This document shows, piece after piece, positions 42,734-51,296 of a stretch of DNA of 64,000 bases (position 1 is the first letter of the stretch; every line of letters starts with the position of its first letter). Made by a program: the position numbers and the translations under genes. Source of the DNA: Sporolactobacillus laevolacticus DSM 442 (GTDB lineage Bacteria; Bacillota; Bacilli; Bacillales; Sporolactobacillaceae); NCBI RefSeq assembly GCF_000497245.1, contig NZ_AWTC01000005.1, positions 125,588 through 189,587 on the forward strand. The letters are read 5' to 3'. The notes under the pieces are model-generated. The model worked only from the letters and a program-made list of their open reading frames with translations, was not told the DNA's origin and did no database searches.

Positions 42734-44782
42734 ATGTTTTCTGACATGAGGATCCGAAAAAGGAAGAATAGCTTTATGAGGTGGTCAGTTTGGTTCATCG
42801 CACTTTTGCCCGCCATGCTGCTGCTTGGCATCTTTGTTCTTCTGCTGTCTGCAAAGATTGCTGGCCCAATGAATATTCCGGCATCTCGCCCCGCCATTTT
42901 CTATGACAGTCGCGGCCAATTTATCGGCAAGTGGGACACAACGAACAGGCGTTGGACGGATATCGAAAAAATGGCTCCCTCGATCAAATTGGCCACACTC
43001 GCAGTTGAAGATCGTCGATTCTTCCAGCACCATGGATTCGATTTCCGTCGAATCGCACAGTCTGCCCTGATCGATATGCGCAGTTTTACCAAAGCTCAAG
43101 GCGCAAGTACGATCACGATGCAGTACGCTAAGAATCTTTTTTTAACCAATGACAAAACGTGGCTGCGCAAGTTCTCCGAAATGTTCTACACCGTTCGACT
43201 TGAAATGAATGAATCGAAAAAAGATATTCTCGAAGGCTATTTAAATACGATTTATTATGGACATGGCGCCTACGGAATTGAGTCAGCAGCAAAAGTATAT
43301 TTCAATAAAAAGGCTGAAGATCTATCACTCGCTCAATCCAGTATGCTCGCTGGTATTCCAAACGGTCCCAGCCTTTATTCACCGTTTCTCCATTATGATC
43401 AAGCAAAGAAACGGCAGAAAGTCGTTTTGGATACCATGGTGAAAAGCGGCTTTCTGACAAAGAAGCGCGCTGAGATTGCCTATCATGCCCCTCTGCAATT
43501 GACGCACTCAGACATACAAAAAACGGAGGAAGCGCCCTATTTTCAAGACGCAGTTCGACAAGAATTAACGGATGATCTGCATATCAGCCGTAAAGAACTG
43601 GCATCGGGCGGAATCAAGGTCTATACAACGCTCGATTCTGAAACCCAGAAAACAGCCGAGTACTGGGTGAAGTATGCTATACCGGACACATCGAGCATCC
43701 AAACAGCGCTGATCGCTCTCGATCCGAAAACCGGCGGTATCGTCGCAATGGTTGGTGGACGCGACTACCAAAGCAGTCCGTATAACCGGGCGATGAACGC
43801 GAAACGTTCACCAGGATCTGCTTTCAAGCCGTTTCTCTATTACGCGGCATTGCGAAACGGATTCACACCCGCTACCCGGTTAAAAAGCGCGCCTACCGAA
43901 TTTACTTTTGATCACGGACATTCGGATTATGCGCCGAACAATTTCGGCGGCTACTACGCGAACAAACCGATTACCATGGAACAGGCGCTTGCTCTTTCCG
44001 ACAACATTTTCGCTGTAAAAACGCATTTGGCAATTGGCATGGAGAAGCTAGTGAACGCGGCACGAAAAGCCGGGATTACAAGTCCCCTTGCCCCGATCCC
44101 TTCACTCGCGCTCGGTTCAAAACCAGTAAGCGTGTTGGAACTTGCTCGTGGCTACGCAACACTTGCTAATGAAGGCGCGCGCATCAAGCCAGCACTGATT
44201 ACTCGGGTCGTTGATGGAAAAGGGCATATACTCTATGAATGGCAACCGGACAGAAAGCAGGTACTCAATCGGCAGACATCCTTTGTTCTTTCACAGATGA
44301 TGACCGGCATTTTTGATACAAAGCTGAATGGGTATACGAAAGTCACCGGCGGTCCTGTCGCCGGCTTACTGACTCATAAAGTGGCAGCAAAGACAGGATC
44401 AACATCCACAGACAGCTGGATGGCAGGATTCACGCCGGACCTAGTTGCCGCAGTGTGGGTCGGGTATGACAAAGGTGAAACCATTACCACCTCTCCAGAC
44501 ACTGGTTATGCCAAAACCATTTGGAGCCATTTTATCGAATCTGCGCTCGAAGGCACGCCAAAGAATCGATTTAAGCCTCCGAAAGGTGTAGTTAGTGTCA
44601 GTATTGATCCAAAGAGTGGCCTTCGGGCAAGCAAAGCCTGTCCGGGACGATCAACCTATTTTGTTAAGGGAACTGAGCCAACAACATATTGCGGCGATTC
44701 AAAGAAAAAAACAGCAGATCAACGTAAAGAAAATAAAGCGCATCGTTCCATTCTAGACCGCCTGTTCCACTGGTGGAAATAA
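42734..44782 (+). CDS. pbpG: Class A penicillin-binding protein (PbpG/PBP2d-like)
   Basis: 682 aa bifunctional peptidoglycan glycosyltransferase and transpeptidase. A membrane anchor (about 17-40) is followed by the GT51 domain with catalytic Glu92 (LAVEDRRFFQHHG), then the transpeptidase with Ser362-x-x-Lys365 (SPGSAFKP), SDN (ALALSDNIF) and KTG (AAKTGSTSTDSW). It has a short C-terminal extension with two cysteines (SKACPG, TTYCGD). SD GAGGAGG precedes the ATG. Position between ywiB/argS and ywhD matches pbpG, which acts in spore germ-wall synthesis under sigma-F; the role is inferred from synteny. Confidence 0.9.
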   Translation: MFSDMRIRKRKNSFMRWSVWFIALLPAMLLLGIFVLLLSAKIAGPMNIPASRPAIFYDSRGQFIGKWDTTNRRWTDIEKMAPSIKLATLAVEDRRFFQHHGFDFRRIAQSALIDMRSFTKAQGASTITMQYAKNLFLTNDKTWLRKFSEMFYTVRLEMNESKKDILEGYLNTIYYGHGAYGIESAAKVYFNKKAEDLSLAQSSMLAGIPNGPSLYSPFLHYDQAKKRQKVVLDTMVKSGFLTKKRAEIAYHAPLQLTHSDIQKTEEAPYFQDAVRQELTDDLHISRKELASGGIKVYTTLDSETQKTAEYWVKYAIPDTSSIQTALIALDPKTGGIVAMVGGRDYQSSPYNRAMNAKRSPGSAFKPFLYYAALRNGFTPATRLKSAPTEFTFDHGHSDYAPNNFGGYYANKPITMEQALALSDNIFAVKTHLAIGMEKLVNAARKAGITSPLAPIPSLALGSKPVSVLELARGYATLANEGARIKPALITRVVDGKGHILYEWQPDRKQVLNRQTSFVLSQMMTGIFDTKLNGYTKVTGGPVAGLLTHKVAAKTGSTSTDSWMAGFTPDLVAAVWVGYDKGETITTSPDTGYAKTIWSHFIESALEGTPKNRFKPPKGVVSVSIDPKSGLRASKACPGRSTYFVKGTEPTTYCGDSKKKTADQRKENKAHRSILDRLFHWWK

Positions 44783-44795
44783 GTAAATATGTAAT

Positions 44796-44834
44796 AGGGA
44801 CTTTCCATCAATAATAAGGAAAGTCCCTGTTTTA
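44796..44834 (+). terminator. Terminator after pbpG
   Basis: AGGGACTTTCC (44796-44806) and GGAAAGTCCCT (44818-44828), then GTTTTATC. Confidence 0.88.
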
Positions 44835-44941
44835 TCTTATTTGTTGAAAATATTTCCAAGTTATAGAGTCATTTTATTTCTCTTTTTCGAAGTTCTTCTT
44901 TTATACTTAATTACGTTTAGAACACACGAGAGGTTACATAT

Positions 44942-45391
44942 ATGATTATTTTATTTCTGACTGGCGGTTTGATCGCGGGCGGCATTATTCCGGTGCAGAC
45001 ATCGATTAATTCCAAGTTAGGCCAGCAAGTGGGGTCACCTTTTCTGGCCTCTTTTATTTCTTTTTTTACCGGAACACTGACTCTAATCATTCTTTCTCTA
45101 GCAATTGATCACCGGATCGCCTTCGACCCAGCTGCTTTTTATAATCATCCTTGGTGGATATGGATCGGCGGTGGCATGCTCGGCGTCTTTTACCTGACAA
45201 CAAACATCCTGCTTTTGCCGCGATTGGGTGCAGCGCTTACCGTTGTCGTCACATTGTGCGGCCAAATGATTATGGCCATTGCCATCGACCAGTTCGGCTT
45301 GTTCAATGTTCCAGTGCATGAACTAAACATTCCGAGACTAATTGGTATCACATGCATGTTCGCGGGTGTCTATCTGATCAAGAGATTTTGA
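44942..45391 (+). CDS. YdcZ/DUF606-type small DMT transporter, copy 1
   Basis: 149 aa with about five membrane helices and the family opening GGIIPVQTSINSKLGQQVGSPF. These half-size DMT proteins are commonly encoded as adjacent pairs and probably work as a heterodimer. It is followed after 13 nt by a paralogue. SD CGAGAGG precedes the ATG. Substrate unknown; no regulator or biosynthetic gene lies alongside to hint at it. Confidence 0.85.
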   Translation: MIILFLTGGLIAGGIIPVQTSINSKLGQQVGSPFLASFISFFTGTLTLIILSLAIDHRIAFDPAAFYNHPWWIWIGGGMLGVFYLTTNILLLPRLGAALTVVVTLCGQMIMAIAIDQFGLFNVPVHELNIPRLIGITCMFAGVYLIKRF

Positions 45392-45404
45392 AGGGAGTAC
45401 ACCA

Positions 45405-45878
45405 ATGACTATTAACCGAAAAAAATACCTGTTTACCAGTATCTTGCTCATCTGGGGCCTGGCCGCGGGTATGGTTTCGCCCGTTCAGACATCTATAAAT
45501 ACCCAATTACGGTATGCCGTCCGGTCACCTTTTATTGCTTCGCTCATCTCATTTACAACCGGAACCATTATTCTAGCTCTGCTTACGCTGATTATCGACC
45601 ACACAATGAAGATGGATTGGCGAATCGTTCCACAAGCACCTAAGTGGATCTGGGTCGGCGGCATGATGGGCGTTATTTTCGTCACATCTAATATTTTGCT
45701 GCTCCCTGTTCTCGGCTCCGCGTTGACTGTTGTCTCCGTGCTTTGCGGGCAAATGACCCTTGCAATGGCCGTTGATCATTTTGGCTGGTTTGGTGTCCAG
45801 CAGCATAAACTGAATTGGCCGCGTATCACCGGTCTCACACTGATGATTATCGGTATTGTCCTGATTCAGCACTTTTAA
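45405..45878 (+). CDS. YdcZ/DUF606-type small DMT transporter, copy 2
   Basis: 157 aa, clearly paralogous to the preceding gene: GMVSPVQTSINTQLRYAVRSPF, the WIWVGGMMGVIFVTSNILLLP block and the C-terminal helix line up along the whole length. A basic N-terminal extension (MTINRKKYLF) precedes the first helix. SD GAAGGGAG precedes the ATG. It converges with ywhD. Confidence 0.85.
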   Translation: MTINRKKYLFTSILLIWGLAAGMVSPVQTSINTQLRYAVRSPFIASLISFTTGTIILALLTLIIDHTMKMDWRIVPQAPKWIWVGGMMGVIFVTSNILLLPVLGSALTVVSVLCGQMTLAMAVDHFGWFGVQQHKLNWPRITGLTLMIIGIVLIQHF

Positions 45879-45900
45879 CTCTTAAAGTGGATATTAATCA

Positions 45901-46422
45901 TTATTCAGTTTCAAGCTGTGCCTTCAATTCAGGATTCGCTTTCTCCCACTGGCCAGGAGCAACGCTCTTCAGAAATTCGCCCAGCACTTTTTTGGATTTC
46001 GTATCCATTTCACTTAAATCTACATTGCCCTTCAATGCCTTATCCATTTTGTTTACATGGTCGGCCAAAATTTTATATCCGCGTTTGATCTCGCGATGAA
46101 TAATCATTTCAGCGGCGGCAGCTCCTGAGTAATGAGGTCCTTCTTTTGTCACCTCAGTGTTCACCCACACGAGCCAGTACTTCTTGCCACCGCCCTGGAG
46201 ATCTGCTTTATTAGCCGAAAAGCGAATTCTACGCTCGATATCACTGCGTGCGTGAAGCGCACCCATATCAACTGCAGCCGTACCTGCCTCCACATCAATA
46301 ATGACCGGAGACATGTTGTCCAGGTTGATCAAGCCAGCGCCGAATCCGCCGTGTCCTTTTGTTGAATCGCCTTTTATAATATTAAATCCTGATTTTTTTC
46401 CATCTTGGTGAAAAATGTCCAA
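45901..46422 (-). CDS. ywhD: YwhD family protein
   Basis: 173 aa from TTG 46422 (MDIFHQDGKKSGFNIIKGD). The frame is open to a GTG at 46431, but that codon overlaps the SD (AAAGGGTG). Conserved family segments include GHGGFGAGLINLDNMSPVIIDVEAG and GGGKKYWLVWVNTEVTKEGP. No signal peptide or membrane helix. The function is not known. In B. subtilis ywhD lies next to pbpG, as here once the transporter pair is discounted. Confidence 0.88.
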   Translation of the reverse strand: MDIFHQDGKKSGFNIIKGDSTKGHGGFGAGLINLDNMSPVIIDVEAGTAAVDMGALHARSDIERRIRFSANKADLQGGGKKYWLVWVNTEVTKEGPHYSGAAAAEMIIHREIKRGYKILADHVNKMDKALKGNVDLSEMDTKSKKVLGEFLKSVAPGQWEKANPELKAQLETE

Positions 46423-46431
46423 ACGGATCAC

Positions 46432-46734
46432 CCTTTCGAAAAGTGATTAATCTCACTGTCGTTATTCTATCACAGGAATGTCAAGAACGCTCATTTAAGC
46501 TCAATCGACGAAGCCTTGACACCATTTCCTGATTTCCAGCATTTTATACTTTGGCGGAAAACACTTGTGACTCGAGTCATAAGATGAATGCAGAACGGCC
46601 TTGTACAACCACAATGAATAAAAACAGAGCAAGGCTTTGTCGTCAACGGTTAAATTAATTGAATCGCACTCGCAGATCATTTAGACTCAAGAGTAGTAAA
46701 TCCATGCTGTGTTTATTTAAGTATTAGCTCTGTT
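46432..46734. other. Gene-free stretch between ywhD and the ligase gene
   Basis: About 300 bp of unremarkable sequence between divergent genes. I saw no promoter I would defend. Confidence 0.45.
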
Positions 46735-46854
46735 CTTAGATCGTGTTGATCAATGCGAAATTCCTCGCTATCAACGAGTACCGTTCCTCAGGAATCTCGC
46801 AAATTTCGTATCTCTAAAAATGGACCATGATCAACAGTAGAAATGAACAGAACC
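46735..46854. repeat. Decayed repeat related to the copy at 41.9 kb
   Basis: Shares GTGTTGA-CAA-GCGAAATTC-type blocks with 41915-42010 and an exact 23-nt word (46832-46854). It abuts the ligase gene and contributes the spurious N-terminal codons of its longest frame. Confidence 0.6.
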
Positions 46855-46883
46855 TAAGTATTTTAAGAATGCGAGGAAACGAT

Positions 46884-48083
46884 ATGCTCAATAAAAGGCC
46901 CTTTTCCATCCATCCATTATCCGTTCACGGACAGTTCGGTCTAGAGCGGGAAAATTTAAGAATTGATGCGAATGGGGCATTAGCATTGACCCCACATCCA
47001 CAGGCATTCGGCGATAAGCTGACTAATCCGGAAATTACGACTGACTTTTCGGAGAGCCAGATTGAACTCGTCACTCCTGTTGCTCCATCTATTCAGAAAA
47101 CACTGGAACATGAGAAAAGACTGACTAGAAAAGTCTTCACCAGCATTAAATCTGAATTATTATGGCCGCTTAGCAGTCCGCCTACACATCTGCCGCCGGA
47201 AGATCAGATTCCAATTGCCGATTTTGGACTGGAAGGCAAAGAAAAAACGGACTATCGGATCTATCTATCAAACAAGTATGGAAGACGGAAACAGCTTTAT
47301 TGCGGTATTCATTTTAATTGCTCATTTGCAGATGATCTGTTTGTGAGCCAGGATGAACGTAACAGATTTTATTTGGACCTTGCCCAACAAGCGCTCCGCC
47401 ACCGCTATTTTCTCGTTCACCTGCTGGCTGCGAGTCCGGAAAAAATCGGAGAGGTTTGTTATCGTTCTGCCAGACTCAGCGTCCATGGTTATAAAAACGA
47501 CCAGCCGGTCTATCCAGATTACTCTAGTCCCAATGCCTACATTCATTCATTGCGTGCTGCTGTAAAAAACGGAGCAATTGAAAGTCCTCGTGAACTTTAT
47601 CAGCTTGTCCGCATCAAAGGAGAAGGATTCGAGGATCTTGTTGATGATCCGAATGCAACCCGTGTTGAAGTGCGCATTCCGGATCTCAACCCGCTTTTTC
47701 ACACAGGGATCAATCCGAGCGATCTTTATTTGATGCATCTCTACCTGCTCTGGTGCAGCCAAAACGAAACGCATGCCTTCACAATGCCTGAGCAGAAAGA
47801 AGCAAATGCGCTATCCGATGAGGCAGCTATGCTGAATGTTTCCCCAGCTTTTACAGATAAGATGAACGTGTTATTTGACGTGCTGCAGGCATTCGTCGAA
47901 CAACAAGAGCTGCCTGACGTCTATGAACAAGCGCTTAATCAGGCAGAAATGCGCTGGCGAAATCCTTCTATGAGGTATGCTGAGCAAGTTCGCGACTGTT
48001 TAGATGCAGACAGTGAAGCAGCCATGAACTGGGCACGGCAAATGAAGCATACCTATATGCACACTTGCCGTTCTTCACAATAA
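46884..48083 (+). CDS. gshA: Glutamate-cysteine ligase (GshA type), stand-alone
   Basis: 399 aa from ATG 46884 (MLNKRPFSIHPLSVHGQFGLERE), chosen for SD GAGGAAA; the longer frame starts inside a repeat. The opening FGLERENLRIDANG and TDFSESQIELVTP are the hallmark of E. coli-type gamma-glutamylcysteine synthetase, also found as the N-terminal half of bifunctional GshAB/GshF. It would make gamma-glutamylcysteine from glutamate, cysteine and ATP. It is shorter than E. coli GshA (about 518 aa), lacks the GshF ATP-grasp domain, and no glutathione synthetase gene is nearby. Activity is likely but unproven. Confidence 0.85.
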   Translation: MLNKRPFSIHPLSVHGQFGLERENLRIDANGALALTPHPQAFGDKLTNPEITTDFSESQIELVTPVAPSIQKTLEHEKRLTRKVFTSIKSELLWPLSSPPTHLPPEDQIPIADFGLEGKEKTDYRIYLSNKYGRRKQLYCGIHFNCSFADDLFVSQDERNRFYLDLAQQALRHRYFLVHLLAASPEKIGEVCYRSARLSVHGYKNDQPVYPDYSSPNAYIHSLRAAVKNGAIESPRELYQLVRIKGEGFEDLVDDPNATRVEVRIPDLNPLFHTGINPSDLYLMHLYLLWCSQNETHAFTMPEQKEANALSDEAAMLNVSPAFTDKMNVLFDVLQAFVEQQELPDVYEQALNQAEMRWRNPSMRYAEQVRDCLDADSEAAMNWARQMKHTYMHTCRSSQ

Positions 48084-48299
48084 TACAATGGTCCAATCAA
48101 TCCAATCGACAGAAACAATCAAAGATCATGCTTAACAACGCATGCCTTGAGTCCCAGCCATTGCCAAATAGCCATGCAACCCTTATTCTAAATGTAGCGA
48201 TGTCCTAATGATCAGAAAATCCTGTCGTCCCGAGCGTTTATGGCGTCATTTTTCTTGATATCAGGCAAATGCAGGCTGTTTTTGGAGGATTTGTGAAAC

Positions 48300-48530
48300 A
48301 TGATCTTGGTCAGATGCATTAAGAATGTGTATGGGGAGACCGTGGAGGTTCCTCTTGATTTTATGGAGGCACGGCTGCTTTTCAAGGTAAACAATTTTTA
48401 CATGGCAGAACAGGATAAGGAAGGACATCTTGTCACTCAGGACGAAGAAGGCGAACCGCATATTATCGCCGACAGCCGTGAAATCTTGAGTGGTGATTCT
48501 TGGTTTCATGAACATTTCATATTAATGTAA
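48300..48530 (+). CDS. Small unknown protein, 76 aa
   Basis: I do not recognise this protein. It begins MILVRCIKNVYGETVEVPLDF and is acidic, with predicted beta strands and an EDKEGHLVTQDEEGEP-type turn-rich middle; it has no cysteine pair, signal peptide or membrane helix. A GGAGG lies 11 nt before the ATG, which supports translation. It lies alone between the ligase and a PC4-like gene. Composition and codon usage look like a real small cytosolic protein. Confidence 0.6.
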   Translation: MILVRCIKNVYGETVEVPLDFMEARLLFKVNNFYMAEQDKEGHLVTQDEEGEPHIIADSREILSGDSWFHEHFILM

Positions 48531-48595
48531 GTCATTCATTTATCGATGTTCCTTTTATTATCCTCATTAGTCAAAAGTCTAGGAAGGTGCAAGTG

Positions 48596-48823
48596 ATGAG
48601 CAGTATTCAATTTGAACTGGTTAAGAAGATTGGAACCTTAACCGAGTCTTCAAGCGGATGGTCGAAACAACTGAACATGGTTAGTTGGAACGGACGAGCT
48701 CCAAAATATGACTTGCGAGACTGGGCGCCGGACGGCGAAAAAATGGGCAAAGGCATCACACTCAGTCTGGATGATTTAAAAGCCTTAAAGACACTGTTAA
48801 ATCAACTTGAAGAACTAGATTAA
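48596..48823 (+). CDS. YdbC-like PC4-fold nucleic-acid-binding protein
   Basis: 75 aa from ATG 48596 (SD GGAAGG), after trimming three codons. The sequence SSGWSKQLNMVSWNGRAPKYDLRDWAPDGEKMGKGITLSLDD closely follows the bacterial YdbC family, which has the PC4/Whirly-like fold and binds single-stranded DNA. Strands and the C-terminal helix (DLKALKTLLNQLEEL) are complete. Role in transcription or repair is unknown. A terminator follows immediately. Confidence 0.88.
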   Translation: MSSIQFELVKKIGTLTESSSGWSKQLNMVSWNGRAPKYDLRDWAPDGEKMGKGITLSLDDLKALKTLLNQLEELD

Positions 48824-48829
48824 CTAAGC

Positions 48830-48862
48830 AAACGGATGGTACTCAAGCCATCCGTTTTTTAT
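48830..48862 (+). terminator. Terminator after the PC4-like gene
   Basis: AAACGGATGG (48830-48839) and CCATCCGTTT (48848-48857) followed by a T-run. Confidence 0.88.
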
Positions 48863-48949
48863 TGTCAAACCTATTCATTTGTACACACATACGGATGACA
48901 CCGCCTGCATTGAAAGTGATCGACCTATCTTTCGATACGAAGTGAGTAT

Positions 48950-49468
48950 TCAGTGAGGCATGGGCTGTTCAATTGATTGGAGAACACGGAGCTCATCAAT
49001 GAAAGAAAAGGTGCGTTCTAGGTCTTCCTGAATCGTTCTTTTTTCGATGGATTCAACTTTCTTAACGGCTTCATTCCGGGGCAAGTAATCAAAGTAAAGC
49101 AGTATGGCAACACGTTCAAGAAACCACGTATTCTGATCCATAACTTTTTGTGTAAGACTCCGTACGCTGGGTAAGATGTTTTTGTAATGGGACAGAAATC
49201 CTTCTCCCGCTTCGGAGAGACGATAATGACATTTTTCTTCTTCACCCTTATCCTCCCTGTTTTCGATCAAAAAACCGAAATGACATAATTCCTCAAGCTG
49301 TACGGACAGTTCTTCTGAGTAAGGGCCATAAAAATGAAAGTGAAAAATCTGGTCAAAAGGATATCCGAGTTTCTGCAGTATGTAGACGACTTTTTGAAGC
49401 TTCTTGCTTCCTGAAATTTCACCGGCTTGGTGAATCAGCGACGCAATTTTGGCGTGATCTTCCAACAT
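48950..49468 (-). CDS. ywgA: YwgA family protein
   Basis: 172 aa. It begins MLEDHAKIASLIHQAGEISG and has the GPYSEEL turn and a winged-helix-like first half, followed by helices. The family's role is unknown; the fold resembles PadR/MarR-type or antitoxin SocA-like winged helices (inference). In B. subtilis it precedes ywfO, as here, although a repeat element now separates the two. Confidence 0.85.
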   Translation of the reverse strand: MLEDHAKIASLIHQAGEISGSKKLQKVVYILQKLGYPFDQIFHFHFYGPYSEELSVQLEELCHFGFLIENREDKGEEEKCHYRLSEAGEGFLSHYKNILPSVRSLTQKVMDQNTWFLERVAILLYFDYLPRNEAVKKVESIEKRTIQEDLERTFSFIDELRVLQSIEQPMPH

Positions 49469-49502
49469 GTTACTATTCCCCCAAGTAGTTCCTAATCTCT
49501 TT

Positions 49503-49842
49503 TAGAGGATATTCAAAAAGTCCGGGAAAAGGTAAGAAGGATCTTCTGCTAATAACGTGCACGTCTTGTGCACAACGCAGAAGTCACCACATCCTGTGGA
49601 AGTTCTGCGTCAACTTGTTTCTCCGCTCCTCACGTATTAACAGGGGAACTCCAACTAAGAACGCGTACGTCCTGTACGCAACGTTGAAGTCACTACATCC
49701 TGTAGAAGTACGCTCCGGTACTCGAAACTGCGTTTCCTTGATCTTCGACGCACAGGACGTGCTAGTGTCAGGTATGCCACAGGACGTGGCGTTTTGCCTT
49801 ACCTCGGCCCTTTTTGTCCTCCTTTTTGAACAAGCTCTACTA
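49503..49842. repeat. MITE-like element, long copy with nested mini-hairpins
   Basis: Ends TAGAGGATATTCAAAAAGTC (left) and CTTTTTGAACAAGCTCTAC (right) are imperfect inverted repeats. It matches the 31595-31750 element block by block, but is interrupted at three places by segments carrying GGA/TCC-loop hairpins (49557-49599, 49663-49705, 49750-49790). It fills the ywgA-ywfO gap (49469-49870); no gene lies here. Confidence 0.82.
49557..49790. repeat. Six GGA/TCC-loop mini-hairpins
   Basis: GTGCACGTCTTGTGCAC (49557-49573), CCACATCCTGTGG (49587-49599), GCGTACGTCCTGTACGC (49663-49679), CTACATCCTGTAG (49693-49705), GCACAGGACGTGC (49750-49762) and GCCACAGGACGTGGC (49776-49790). Stem pairs covary; loops stay GGA or TCC apart from the first. 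Confidence 0.78.
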
Positions 49843-49870
49843 TAGATTTTCTTCTCTATTCGCGTTGGTC

Positions 49871-51172
49871 TTAGATGCCTAAAATCTCTCTTATCTTCCG
49901 CTTCGACTGTGAATCGTCAGGTAAGTCAAGCACTCTGTCTTTTGGGTAGTAGAGTTTGCAGTCCGTTCGGCGCATGCCTGTGATCGAACCGACAACATCT
50001 GATTCTTGGGACAGTTCATGAAGCGTCCCATCGGGCATTAGAAGCTGGATCGGCTGTCTCTCGCCTTCCTCACCCGGCCGATATAAATCGTATGGAGAAT
50101 TTGACGATGAATCGACTTCCAAATAATAGTCCGGATCAATACCCGCTTCTCTGAATGCTCCGGTCAGCTCATCCTTTGAACCAATTAATTCAGGTGTAAA
50201 TTCAACATACTTGAACAAGCGCCGGTTCATAAATCGGCAGCACAGATCACTGAGAATTGTGTCCTTTTCTTCTTGCCAGGCTTGAAAGAAATACATAATA
50301 ACCGACTCGTCCAGCTTAAGGTAATCACGGAGTTCCATTTCTCCTTCAAAAAGCTTGATCAAAGGTGTTGGCGTATGTTTGAAACGAAAATCATTTTGAT
50401 ACAGCACTTTCGCTCTGTGAAGAATCTGAGTGAGAATGACTTCCGCACTGCGCGTCACCGGATGGAAGTAAACTTGCCAATACATCTGATAGCGGCTCAT
50501 GATGTAGTCTTCCACCGCATGCATCCCAGACAGTTTATAAACAATTTGATCATCTTGAGACCGCATCACCCGCCAAATGCGTTCCATATCAAAATGACCG
50601 TAGCTGACCCCTGTGAAATAGGCATCGCGAAGCAAATAGTCCATGCGATCGGCATCAATCTGGCTTGAGATCAGGCTGACTACAAGGCGATTCGGATAAG
50701 TTTTTCCGATCACATCCGCCACTTTTTCAGCAAACCCATCCCCCTGCTCGTTTAGAAGGCGATGGATTTCTGTGTCGCCAAGAATAATTTTCTGCGTATA
50801 TTTTTCATGATCGGTGCCAAAGACTTTTTCAAAAGAATGCGAGAATGGTCCATGGCCCACATCATGAAGCAGCGCAGCGCACAGGGCGATCATCGTTTCT
50901 GAGTCATCCCAAAGACTTCGATATTTGAAAATATCAATCACGCGCCGGGTAATCTCATAGACACCGAGTGAATGTCCGAAACGGCTGTGTTCTGCACCAT
51001 GGAAGGTTAAGAAAGTCGTTCCTAACTGACGGATCCGCCTTAAGCGTTGAAATTCAGAAGTGCCGATCAGATCCCAAATCAGTCGATCACGAACATGAAT
51101 ATAGCGATGTACAGGATCTTTAAATACCTTTTCTTCATTCAATTTCTGAAATGATCGGGTCAATGTCACCAC
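49871..51172 (-). CDS. ywfO: HD-domain phosphohydrolase (YwfO-like)
   Basis: 433 aa. The HD metal site is clear: R-H...FGHSLGVYEI and LLHDVGHGPFSHSFEKV, with the downstream Asp in QIDADRMDYLLRDAYFTG. Family members are dNTP triphosphohydrolases or related nucleotidases (YwfO), so regulation of dNTP pools is a reasonable guess. The C-terminal third carries RRLFKYVEFTP and a flexible segment. It starts with GTG or ATG near 51172; no strong SD decides this. Downstream neighbour ywgA is conserved. Confidence 0.9.
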   Translation of the reverse strand: MVTLTRSFQKLNEEKVFKDPVHRYIHVRDRLIWDLIGTSEFQRLRRIRQLGTTFLTFHGAEHSRFGHSLGVYEITRRVIDIFKYRSLWDDSETMIALCAALLHDVGHGPFSHSFEKVFGTDHEKYTQKIILGDTEIHRLLNEQGDGFAEKVADVIGKTYPNRLVVSLISSQIDADRMDYLLRDAYFTGVSYGHFDMERIWRVMRSQDDQIVYKLSGMHAVEDYIMSRYQMYWQVYFHPVTRSAEVILTQILHRAKVLYQNDFRFKHTPTPLIKLFEGEMELRDYLKLDESVIMYFFQAWQEEKDTILSDLCCRFMNRRLFKYVEFTPELIGSKDELTGAFREAGIDPDYYLEVDSSSNSPYDLYRPGEEGERQPIQLLMPDGTLHELSQESDVVGSITGMRRTDCKLYYPKDRVLDLPDDSQSKRKIREILGI

Positions 51173-51296
51173 ATCCTGTTCGTTTCTCGCTCAGACAGAT
51201 CCTTCGCTTGATAAGTCAAAGTGTACTGCGATTATTATATCTTTCTTTAGAAAAAAATAAAAACAGCCGGTTATATCCGTTAACTAAAATTCCAGT

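Noticed and set aside
48286-48300. GTG start (48293) for the 76-aa protein region
   Set aside because: It is in a different frame that ends quickly; the ATG at 48300 gives the full-length frame.
49503-49842. Pseudogene or small protein in the ywgA-ywfO gap
   Set aside because: The reading frame is built from repeat blocks shared with the non-coding copy at 31.6 kb and has no ribosome-binding site.
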